DNA from: Sneathiellales bacterium
GTDB taxonomy: Bacteria; Pseudomonadota; Alphaproteobacteria; JANQFL01
Direction: 5' to 3'
Length of the DNA: 64,000 bases
Assembly (NCBI GenBank): GCA_028277845.1
Contig: JANQFL010000110.1
Coordinates: forward strand, 35,325-99,324
Shown here piece after piece: positions 57,362-64,000 of this stretch. The translations under genes and the position numbers were made by a program. Numbering within the stretch: position 1 is the first letter of the stretch; every line of letters starts with the position of its first letter. Under the pieces are notes generated by a model, which was given only the letters and a program-made list of their open reading frames with translations, made no database searches and had not been told where the DNA came from.

Positions 57362-58846
57362 CTATTTCCCGAACATCTTGCGCAATTCGTTCTTCTGCAC
57401 CTTGCCGACCGCGGTCTTGGGCAGGGCGTCGACGAAGAAGACGTTGCGCGGGATCTTGTAGCCGCCGATATGGTTGCGGCAATGCGCCTTGACGGCGTCC
57501 TTGTCGGCCGAGCCGCCGCCTTCCATCACGATGGCGGCACTGACCGCCTCGCCGTAGGTTTCGTCGGGCAGGCCGAACACGGCGGCCTCGACCACGCGGG
57601 GCAGCTTGTACAGCGCCGCTTCCACTTCCGAGGAATAGACGTTCTCGCCGCCGGTGACGATCATGTCCTTCTTGCGGTCGAGCAGATAAAGCATGCCGTC
57701 GTCGTCCAGCCGGCCCACATCGCCGGTATGGAACCAGCCGTCGCGGAAGGTGGCGGCGTTGATGTCGTCGAGGTTGAGATAACCGGGCGTCACATTGGGC
57801 CCGCGCACCAGCACCTCGCCGCCGTCGTCGATGCGGATGTCGACGCTGGGAATGGGCTGGCCGGCGCCCTTGAGCACGTCGGTCTCGCCCGTTTCCACCG
57901 CGCGGCGGTGGGTGTCGGCGTCCATGATGGTCAGGATCGGCGATGTTTCGGTCAGCCCGTAGCCCTGCACCAGATCGGCATCGGGCAGGGCTTCCAGCGT
58001 TTTCTTGATCCACTCCACCGCCATCGGCGCGCTGCCGTACAGCACCCAGCGCAACGACGACAGGTCGTATTTGCTGACGTCGGCCTGCTGCAGCATCATG
58101 ATGATCACCGTCGGCGCCACCATGGTCGTGGTGACGCGGTGCTTGGCGATGGCCGAAAGAAAGTCTTCGGGCGTGAAGGCGGGCAGGAAATAGTGCGCCC
58201 CGCCCATCAGCGTCGCCGCTGTGCCGAGCAGGTCGGCGGAGTGGAACATCGGCGCCACGTGGGCGTAGACGTCGTCCGACTTGACGCTGAGGGTCAAGCC
58301 GACCTGGAAACCGTTGGAGACGATGTTCTTGTGGGTCAGCCGCACGCCCTTGCTGCGCCCCGTGGTGCCGCCGGTGTAGAGCAGGATGGCGTCTTCGTCC
58401 TCGCCGGTTTCGGCACAGTCGACCCGCGTGCTTTGCGACAGCAGGACGTCGGTGTCCTCGCCGATCATCAGCGCCTTGTCTTTCCAACGGGCCATCTCGG
58501 GCGCGTCCAGCAATTCGGCGAACGGGGGATCGAGAAAAATCAGATCGCAACCGGCGTCGTCCAGGATGAAGGCGATTTCCTTGGGCGCCAGGCGGATGTT
58601 GACAGACACGGCGACCCGGCCGGACCAGTACCCCGCGTGCAGCAGTTCGGCGTGGCGGAAGGTGTTACGGCTCAACACGCCGTAGCGCTGCCCCCGGTCG
58701 ATGCCGCGGTTCTGCAGCAGGCCGGCCAGGGACCGCACCCGCCGCATATGCATCGCCCATGTAAACGTACCTTCGTCGTCGACCACGGCGGGGCGGTGGC
58801 CATGGACGGTTTCGGCGCGGGCCAGTGCAGACGTCATGGTCAGCAT
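57362..58846 (-). CDS. class I adenylate-forming enzyme (acyl-CoA synthetase family)
   Basis: AMP-binding enzyme of 494 residues that adenylates a carboxylic acid, probably to make an acyl-CoA. The P-loop-like A3 motif is LLYTGGTTGRSKGVRLTH, A5 is YGLTETSPI, A7 is FHTGDVGRLDDDG, A8 is DRKKDMIVTGGENVYSSEVE and the catalytic Lys is in PKTAVGKVQKNELR. ATG at 58846 has GGAGGG upstream. It is alone, 157 bp from the EACC1 gene. The acid is unknown; length and motifs fit medium-chain acyl-CoA ligases. Confidence 0.92.
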   Translation of the reverse strand: MLTMTSALARAETVHGHRPAVVDDEGTFTWAMHMRRVRSLAGLLQNRGIDRGQRYGVLSRNTFRHAELLHAGYWSGRVAVSVNIRLAPKEIAFILDDAGCDLIFLDPPFAELLDAPEMARWKDKALMIGEDTDVLLSQSTRVDCAETGEDEDAILLYTGGTTGRSKGVRLTHKNIVSNGFQVGLTLSVKSDDVYAHVAPMFHSADLLGTAATLMGGAHYFLPAFTPEDFLSAIAKHRVTTTMVAPTVIIMMLQQADVSKYDLSSLRWVLYGSAPMAVEWIKKTLEALPDADLVQGYGLTETSPILTIMDADTHRRAVETGETDVLKGAGQPIPSVDIRIDDGGEVLVRGPNVTPGYLNLDDINAATFRDGWFHTGDVGRLDDDGMLYLLDRKKDMIVTGGENVYSSEVEAALYKLPRVVEAAVFGLPDETYGEAVSAAIVMEGGGSADKDAVKAHCRNHIGGYKIPRNVFFVDALPKTAVGKVQKNELRKMFGK

Positions 58847-58972
58847 GGCGGTCCCTCCGGTCAGTGCATCGTTCGGTCGTGCAGTGTTGGACGGATTATT
58901 CCATTTGTCGCGTGGGGAGAAAAGAGGGCAGCCGACTTCATCGACAGCCGCGATGGACCGGGATTGCGGTCG

Positions 58973-59692
58973 TTACTCCCCTCGAAACATGGCCTGTAAC
59001 ATGCTGGCGGCTATCTTTCGGTCTTCTTCGATTATGGTATCGATCATGAACAATGCGACGGTGCAGAGCCTCCGCATCTCGGCACCGGACAGGTTGCTAT
59101 TCAGTTGTGTCATCAACTTGAAATCGTCTTGAGTTACGTCCGAGGATTGCCTCATCTTCAACGCGATGTGGTACAGGAGAGCCCTGTGGCTAACGGACTG
59201 AAAATCTTGGCGGTCGGTCGAATCACTGCGGATGAGAGCAATAAACGATTTCATGAGATTTCGAACGAGATCCTTCGTGCCCTCATCTCGTGCCGTCTGT
59301 CCGTTTAGTGCGGCGATGCATTTTCTGCCTTTCCCCAATTGGGCATAGTGTTCGATCAGCTTCCGTAAAGCATATCCGACATCAAGCCAGGCTTCGGATG
59401 TGGCGTTCTCGATGCGGCCAAGCCGGGAAATCGTGGCCTGTTTGACCAGGGTTCGGACTTCAGCCAAAGCACCGATCATTCCGTTTTTCTTGTACGCCGC
59501 GTACGCACGAGTTTTTACCAGTTCCTTTTCTTCGCTGTTGAGAAGCCCGGCAATTCGGGGGTCGTCCAGCGCTTTGGATATTACCGCGTAGAACTCGTCC
59601 TTGCTCTCAGAGGTTTGTGCAGCAGAGGTGGCAACCCACAAAGCACACATTACGGGAAGTATGAAAACAAAACGCCAAATGCGGTCATGCAT
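58973..59692 (-). CDS. hypothetical exported helical protein
   Basis: Unrecognised protein of 239 residues. A signal peptide (FVFILPVMCALWVATSAAQ) is followed by an all-helical mature part (FYAVISKALDDPRIAGLL, MIGALAEVRTLVKQA, SFIALIRSDSTDRQDF and others). GC content is lower than around it. It is alone, between an acyl-CoA ligase gene and a small membrane-protein gene. It could be a recently acquired or fast-evolving envelope protein; no function is supported. Confidence 0.7.
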   Translation of the reverse strand: MHDRIWRFVFILPVMCALWVATSAAQTSESKDEFYAVISKALDDPRIAGLLNSEEKELVKTRAYAAYKKNGMIGALAEVRTLVKQATISRLGRIENATSEAWLDVGYALRKLIEHYAQLGKGRKCIAALNGQTARDEGTKDLVRNLMKSFIALIRSDSTDRQDFQSVSHRALLYHIALKMRQSSDVTQDDFKLMTQLNSNLSGAEMRRLCTVALFMIDTIIEEDRKIAASMLQAMFRGE

Positions 59693-59770
59693 TCTGGGAG
59701 GCTCCTACCCTGCTTAAGCGATCAAAAAATCCCCTAATCGATTTTTCTCGAGCATTGCAATATCTGGCCG

Positions 59771-60175
59771 TCAGGCCTTGGAAACTATGTCTGCCGCAAT
59801 TTCACTTCGTTCGGCGACCGATCCTTTAAACAGCAGGACGATGATCAGCACGAGGTTGACCACGGGGAGGATCGCGACATAGGCGAACCATTTCTCGAAT
59901 CCGGCGTCATAAGCCCGGCGCGCGATGCGCTGATAGAGCAGGAAGGAGCAAACAGCCATTGAAATGGTGCTGAAGCCGATCGATGCGGTGGACCCTTGGA
60001 ACGATGCCGCTACGACCGCTTGAATGACAAAGGCCGCAAACAGGATGCCGACAACCCACAACGCGAACGGCCCCCGTGTGATGGTGCGGCCGGCATTGCC
60101 TATTGCCACACCGGCTATGGCCGGACCGAACAACACGATCAGACCCCCTGATAGATGCCCGACATCAACTCCCAT
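59771..60175 (-). CDS. small membrane protein, DUF805-like (tentative)
   Basis: Polytopic membrane protein of ~134 residues with four hydrophobic segments and a C-terminal polar tail. The segment RRAYDAGFEKWFAYVAILPVVNLVLIIVLLFKGS resembles the DUF805-type pattern of a loop entering the last helix. The ATG at 60175 has GGAGACGAACC upstream; an earlier frame start at 60241 would add 22 unlikely residues. It lies 78 bp downstream of nothing conserved. Lower GC than neighbours. Function unknown. Confidence 0.65.
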   Translation of the reverse strand: MGVDVGHLSGGLIVLFGPAIAGVAIGNAGRTITRGPFALWVVGILFAAFVIQAVVAASFQGSTASIGFSTISMAVCSFLLYQRIARRAYDAGFEKWFAYVAILPVVNLVLIIVLLFKGSVAERSEIAADIVSKA

Positions 60176-60285
60176 GGTTCGTCTCCATCCCGACGGCATG
60201 TGTGTTGTCGGGATTATAGAAGCAATCTGGAGTTGCAGCAATATTTAGGGGAACAATATTATTCCATATCAACCATTGGGCGTGG

Positions 60286-62250
60286 CTATCTGGACGGCTT
60301 CAGCCGTCCCTTGATGATCTTGCGGGTGGCGGTGAGGGGCATGGCGTCGATGAATTCGAGCCGTTCGGGCAGCTTGGTCTTGGCGATGCCGTTCTCGAGC
60401 AGATAGGCGCACAGCTCTTCCAGCGTTACCGGGTCGCCTTCGCCGGGCACCACGAAAACGCAGGCCCGCTCGCCGAGCACGTCGTCCGGCACCGGCACGA
60501 TGGCCGACTGGGCGACGCGCGGGTGCTGGTCGAGCAGCCGTTCGATGTCGAGGGGGTTAAACTTGACGCCGCCGCGGTTGATGATGTCCTTGGACCGGCC
60601 CGTCAGGGTCATGTTGCCTTGCCCGTCGACGACCGCCAGGTCGCCGGTGCGGAACCAGCCGTCGTCGGTGAACGCGGCGGCATTGGCGCCCGGGTTGTCG
60701 AAATAGCCGGAAAACAGATGCACGCCGCGGACCTGCAGTTCGCCTTCCTCGCCGGCGGGCAGGGGCGTGTTGTTTTCGTCGACCACGCGGATCTCGGCGC
60801 CGGGACTCGCCCGTCCGGCGCTGCCGGCCACCACATCCAGCGAATCGCCGGGCCGGGTGTAGGTGCCGGCCTGCAGTTCGGTCATGCCCCACAACTGGCT
60901 GACCGATCCGTTGGGCAGCATGCCGTCGAAGGCGCGGGCCAGATCGGGCGGCACCTGCGCGCCGGACAGGATGGCCAGCTTGAGGGACGAGAGATCGGCA
61001 TCGTCCAGCAGCCCCATGCCGAGACACGCGGCGATATGCGCCGGCGCGGCGAACAGGCCCGTCGGTTTCAGCGCCGTCAGCGTTTGCACAAGTCCCGGCG
61101 GGCTGAATGCCGGCAACAGAACCATGGTCGCGCCGACGGCCAGGGCCAGGTGGATCGAATAGAGCCCGAACAAATGTCCGAACGGCGCGGCCGACAGCAG
61201 CCGGTCATTGGCGGTGAAGCCGTGTTCCGGCGCGCCGAGCCGGGCGTTGCTCAGCATGGTGTGATAGTTGAGCGGCACGCCCTTGGGCGACGCCGTGGTG
61301 CCCGAGGTATAGAGCAACAGGAACGGATCGGCGGCCACGGGCGGGTCGACCGCTGTCGTGCGCTTGCCGTCCGGTGATTTGAGCGCGTCGAAAGCGATGC
61401 AGCCGTCGACCGCACCGCCGACGGTGATGACATGCTCGAGCAATGCGAGGTCGTCCTTCAACGACAGCACGGCCTGAGGCGGCGAAAAATCGTCAAGCTG
61501 CGGCGGGCAGACGAAGGCGCGGGCGCCGCTATGGGCGAGCAGCGGCCGGATCTCGTCGGTCCGGTACGGCATGTAGATGGTGGTCATCACCGCGCCGGCG
61601 GCGGCGATGGCCAGATAGGCAACAAGACAGTCGGCGGTGTTGGGCAACTGCACGGCCACGACGTCGCCGGACCCGATGCCCAGACCGCGTAGGCCGGCGG
61701 CGACCGTGGCGACCTGTTTTTCCAGTTCGGCGTAGCTCAGCGTTCCGCCGTCCCAGGCGACGGCTTCGTGGTCCGGCCGTTCACCCGCATGGCGCTGCAG
61801 CCAGCCGCCCAGGGTATCGTTGCCCCACCAGCACTGTCCGACATAGTGTCGCGTCCGGTCGGGATCGAACTGCAAAGCCGTCCGCAGGGCGAGGGCCTTG
61901 CCGCTCGGCGCCGGCCGGTCCTCGGGCGCGACGAACTCGTCCGCCCGGAAGCGCTTGCCGCCGCCCAGTTCGTTCAGCCGGTAATATGTGGTCGTACGGA
62001 CTTTGCGCCGTTCGACGATATTGCGGATTGCCGTGACCTGCGCCTTGCTCAGGCCGATGCGTTCGGCGATCTCCGCGTCCGACATGCCGAAACCCGCGCG
62101 CTGGCGTTCATAGTCGGTGAAATCCTTGCGGCGCACCGGGTCGCCGCGGCGGTCCTGCACATTGTGGCTGAGCTGAAAGATCAACTCGCCGAAGGTGTCG
62201 ATCTGGCTCTCGGTGACGCCGATCTGGTCCTTTGACAGACCGAACGTCAT
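60286..62250 (-). CDS. helix-turn-helix-acyl-adenylating enzyme fusion
   Basis: Protein of 654 residues. The first ~100 residues hold a helix-turn-helix-like segment (SDAEIAERIGLSKAQVTAIRNIVERRK) before an AMP-binding enzyme (~140-654). Motifs are LLYTSGTTASPKGVPLNYHT, LWGMTELQAGT, WFRTGDLAVVDGQGN and the catalytic Lys region PLTATRKIIKGRLK. The N-terminal piece may bind DNA, dimerise, or just resemble a DNA-binding element. It follows the 4Fe-4S protein gene with ATGA overlap, so both are coupled. The acid is unknown. Confidence 0.88.
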   Translation of the reverse strand: MTFGLSKDQIGVTESQIDTFGELIFQLSHNVQDRRGDPVRRKDFTDYERQRAGFGMSDAEIAERIGLSKAQVTAIRNIVERRKVRTTTYYRLNELGGGKRFRADEFVAPEDRPAPSGKALALRTALQFDPDRTRHYVGQCWWGNDTLGGWLQRHAGERPDHEAVAWDGGTLSYAELEKQVATVAAGLRGLGIGSGDVVAVQLPNTADCLVAYLAIAAAGAVMTTIYMPYRTDEIRPLLAHSGARAFVCPPQLDDFSPPQAVLSLKDDLALLEHVITVGGAVDGCIAFDALKSPDGKRTTAVDPPVAADPFLLLYTSGTTASPKGVPLNYHTMLSNARLGAPEHGFTANDRLLSAAPFGHLFGLYSIHLALAVGATMVLLPAFSPPGLVQTLTALKPTGLFAAPAHIAACLGMGLLDDADLSSLKLAILSGAQVPPDLARAFDGMLPNGSVSQLWGMTELQAGTYTRPGDSLDVVAGSAGRASPGAEIRVVDENNTPLPAGEEGELQVRGVHLFSGYFDNPGANAAAFTDDGWFRTGDLAVVDGQGNMTLTGRSKDIINRGGVKFNPLDIERLLDQHPRVAQSAIVPVPDDVLGERACVFVVPGEGDPVTLEELCAYLLENGIAKTKLPERLEFIDAMPLTATRKIIKGRLKPSR

Positions 62251-63194
62251 GCCGTGCCGTCCTGGTTGGCCGCCGCCTCACGCGCCTCGGCCCGGCGGAT
62301 CGGGTCGGCCAGCGGCGAACGGGTGGCAATGGGGCAGACGCGCATGCATTCGAAGCACTGCGCCAGCAGGCCGCCCGAACCCACCGACATCTTGTACCAG
62401 AACATGGAGTTGTCCACGTCGGACAGCACGTCTTCGCGCGCCGCGGCGTCTTCGGCCGCCATGGCCGCCGACAGGATACGGGGCAGCGCTTCATACTGTT
62501 CCGACAGTTCGGCGCACTTCGACATCTCGTAATGCATGGCCGCCTGTTGCCCGTGTTCGTCGATGTCGCCGCTCAGGCACTGTGCCGGGCAGAACTTCAT
62601 ACACGGCGTCTGGCCCTGTTTGCGGAACAGATCGACGCACGACGGCGCGGGGCAGGGATTGGTCTGCATCGGTTCGTCGGGCGGCAGTTCGAGCTCGGTG
62701 AAGACCGACGCGAAATACATGTAGCCGAATTCGGGGTGCAGCAGGATGTCGCCGGCCAGCGACCGGGCGCCGATGCCGGCCAATTCGGCATGCAGTTTCA
62801 GGCTTTGCAGCGGTACCCGCGGCCCTTCCTCGTTGTCCAGGTCCGGCGGGCAATAGATGCTGCGGGCCTTGAACCGGTTCTCGATGAAAAAGGAGAGGCC
62901 GTAGGCCACCGTGTAGGCCCGGGTTTCCGTCGAACCGAAATAGGCCATGGCCTTGGCCGGCACCGTCCAGGCGCCTTGCGTCTGGCCGCCGACGCCCAAC
63001 GCGATGACCGATTTGACCCGGGGCATCAGGTCGGCGGGGCGGTGCCCCGGCGGCGCGATCCGGTTGATGGCGTCGAGATCGGCGACCCCGGCCGCCAGTG
63101 CGCCCTTTTTCAGGCAATAGCCGAGAACGGCCTCTTTTGCTTCATGAGGGTCTATGGACTGTCCGCGTCGCCCGGATGCCCCTGCCTGCGCCAT
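62247..63194 (-). CDS. 4Fe-4S double-cluster protein (QueG/reductive dehalogenase-like)
   Basis: Iron-sulfur protein of 315 residues. The two-cluster ferredoxin-like module has Cys groups NPCPAPSCVDLFRKQGQTPCMKFCPAQC and, near the C terminus, CFECMRVCPIA. The N-terminal half (SVIALGVGGQTQGAWTVPAKAM and SIYCPPDLDNEEG) resembles the family of QueG and corrinoid reductive dehalogenases, though key cobalamin-binding residues are not obvious. It starts the two-gene unit with the adenylating fusion (ATGA overlap). It may supply electrons for reduction of the acyl product; this is only context. Confidence 0.85.
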   Translation of the reverse strand: MAQAGASGRRGQSIDPHEAKEAVLGYCLKKGALAAGVADLDAINRIAPPGHRPADLMPRVKSVIALGVGGQTQGAWTVPAKAMAYFGSTETRAYTVAYGLSFFIENRFKARSIYCPPDLDNEEGPRVPLQSLKLHAELAGIGARSLAGDILLHPEFGYMYFASVFTELELPPDEPMQTNPCPAPSCVDLFRKQGQTPCMKFCPAQCLSGDIDEHGQQAAMHYEMSKCAELSEQYEALPRILSAAMAAEDAAAREDVLSDVDNSMFWYKMSVGSGGLLAQCFECMRVCPIATRSPLADPIRRAEAREAAANQDGTA

Positions 63195-63507
63195 ACCACC
63201 GCCTTTCGCTCATTGGTCTTTTTGTCAGTGTAGGAGACGGTTCGAGCAGGGGGAAGGCGGAAACGGCGCCGGCTTTGGTGTCCTTGAGGCCGTGCGGACG
63301 GTCGATCGAGGCCCATCAGGTTGCGCGGCCTGAAGCATTTGGCCGCGCGTTGATCGTAGAACCCTTGCACCGTCCACAGCACAATGCCGTCCGATCTTTC
63401 ATGCCATTGTGAGCCGGACAAGTGTGAATTCGGTCGCAACGGCCTTGCATTTATAGCGAGTATCGGTTCATAGTGATGCTTCTAAAGATTGTCTCGTGGG
63501 AGGGCGG
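63195..63507. other. 313-bp intergenic region before the XRE regulator
   Basis: No gene is supported here. Frames on both strands overlap each other and lack ribosome-binding sites. An AT-rich stretch, TGCATTTATAGCGAGTATCGG and ATAGTGATGCTTCTAAAG (63449-63490), before the XRE gene may contain its promoter, but no confident -35/-10 pair was found. Confidence 0.4.
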
Positions 63508-63888
63508 ATGCCTTTCGATCCGATTGATGTACATGTGGGCGAGCGCATGCGCGTGCGGCGTCAGACAATGGGCCTGACTCAGTCGGCGCTGGGCGACTCG
63601 GCCGGTGTAACGTTCCAACAGGTTCAGAAATACGAGCGTGGCGCCAACCGCATCAGCGCCAGCCGGTTGTTTGAATTCGCCAAGGTGCTCAATGTCCCGG
63701 TCGAGTATTTCTTCGAGGACATGCCGCAAGCTATTCAGGACTCCATGACCCCCAGCGGCCGGGCGGCCATGGAACCGGAACTGAAGGCATTTGTCGACAG
63801 TTACTACCGCATCAAGGATCCGGACTTGCGCCACCAGATCCTCGGCCTGGTCAAGGCGGCGGCGGACATCATGGACAAGCGGGACTAG
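63508..63888 (+). CDS. XRE-family helix-turn-helix regulator
   Basis: DNA-binding protein of 126 residues with an N-terminal XRE helix-turn-helix (MGLTQSALGDSAGVTFQQVQKYERGANRISASRLFEFAKVLNVP). Short alphaproteobacterial regulators of this pattern have a C-terminal EYFFEDMP motif and a helical tail (PELKAFVDSYYRIKDPDLRHQILGLVKAAADIM), as here. The ATG at 63508 has GGGAGGGCGG upstream. It is followed directly by the left end of an IS481-type element, which lies just after the stop codon. Target genes are unknown. Confidence 0.9.
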   Translation: MPFDPIDVHVGERMRVRRQTMGLTQSALGDSAGVTFQQVQKYERGANRISASRLFEFAKVLNVPVEYFFEDMPQAIQDSMTPSGRAAMEPELKAFVDSYYRIKDPDLRHQILGLVKAAADIMDKRD

Positions 63889-63889
63889 A

Positions 63890-64000
63890 TGTGATCTTTC
63901 AACAGGTTGTCCATTCGGGCCGGACCGAGGAGACTGGAGTTACCAAGCTTCAGACTTGCTCGGAGGACGGCCCGAATGAACATGCACAAGAATGCCCGTT
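63890..64000 (+). mobile_element. left end of an IS481-family insertion sequence (truncated by window edge)
   Basis: TGTGATCTTTCAACAGG at 63890 looks like an IS481 terminal sequence. The frame beginning at 63976, ATGAACATGCACAAG..., would read MNMHKNAR, the typical start of IS481 transposases (MNxHKNARLT). The rest lies outside the window. If correct, it inserted one base after the XRE stop codon. Confidence 0.6.
63976..64000 (+). CDS. IS481-family transposase (N-terminal fragment only)
   Basis: Only the first eight codons are in the window, MNMHKNAR, cut by the right edge. The short sequence and the terminal element before it suggest an IS481-type DDE transposase; length and integrity cannot be judged. 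Confidence 0.55.

Noticed and set aside
57119..58999. 626-codon plus-strand frame opposite the acyl-CoA ligase gene
   Set aside because: Shadow of the minus-strand gene; His/Gly/Val/Asp-rich composition typical of antisense frames.
63152..63439. 95-codon minus-strand frame in the gap before the XRE gene
   Set aside because: No ribosome-binding site or recognisable pattern; another frame overlaps it on the other strand.
1..64000. CRISPR arrays, rRNA or tRNA genes
   Set aside because: No regularly spaced repeats, rRNA-like sequence or cloverleaf was noticed; a tool search would be decisive.

Overview
The window is high-GC, densely coded DNA from an alphaproteobacterium, probably Rhodospirillales-like. 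This rests on gene content: a RpoE-ChrR (ECF11-type) singlet-oxygen regulon, AcuR/AcuI, two PAS_5 proteins, DUF3422, DUF6134, GlxA-type AraC regulators and non-pyrrolysine MttB-like proteins. No rRNA, tRNA or CRISPR array was seen. The assignment is an inference from families, not from a marker gene.

Layout. 0-4.7 kb: acyl-CoA dehydrogenase, GlxA-like regulator, NTF2-fold protein, PAS_5 protein and LysE exporter. 4.8-13.5 kb: a complete oxidative-stress block. A ChrR-type anti-sigma and its ECF sigma factor are divergent from a five-gene operon (FAD oxidoreductase, DUF1365, Cfa-like methyltransferase, MFS, DUF3833), which converges on a DUF6134-SDR-NTF2 operon. Three TGATCC-N18-TA promoters link these units. 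13.5-23.6 kb: MAPEG, exported MsrA, HxlR regulator with a palindromic operator, DUF1330, GT-C membrane protein, VOC protein, an acuR-acuI-dehalogenase operon, an NMT1-like binding protein and a LysR regulator. 23.6-43.3 kb: mostly catabolic and regulatory genes (MttB-like, phytanoyl-CoA dioxygenase, two serine hydrolases, AlkB, Gfo/Idh, nitroreductase, GntR, ALDH, TetR, M20 peptidase), with several clear operators and a few lower-GC orphan genes such as an RlaP-like nucleotidyltransferase. 43.4-47.6 kb: a PAS histidine kinase, then a PepSY-response regulator-sensor kinase operon whose first gene abuts a 264-bp near-palindromic MITE-like element flanked by TA.

48.1-57.2 kb is the most unusual region. 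Ten same-strand genes encode envelope proteins: an Arg/Glu-helix glycine-zipper protein, an LpoB/FlgO-like protein with a peptidoglycan-binding domain, an ExbD-like protein, a lipoprotein lytic transglycosylase, periplasmic helical proteins, an ExbB/MotA-like membrane protein and two TolA/TonB-like proline-rich proteins. They converge on a membrane-anchored caspase-family protease with an EF-hand loop and its EACC1-like partner. Together they could form a proton-motive-force-driven, peptidoglycan-acting machine beside a caspase conflict module; this is an inference from gene content.

57.3-64 kb: two acyl-adenylating enzymes (one with an N-terminal helix-turn-helix segment, coupled to a 4Fe-4S protein), two orphan envelope proteins, an XRE regulator and the left end of an IS481-type insertion sequence cut by the window edge.
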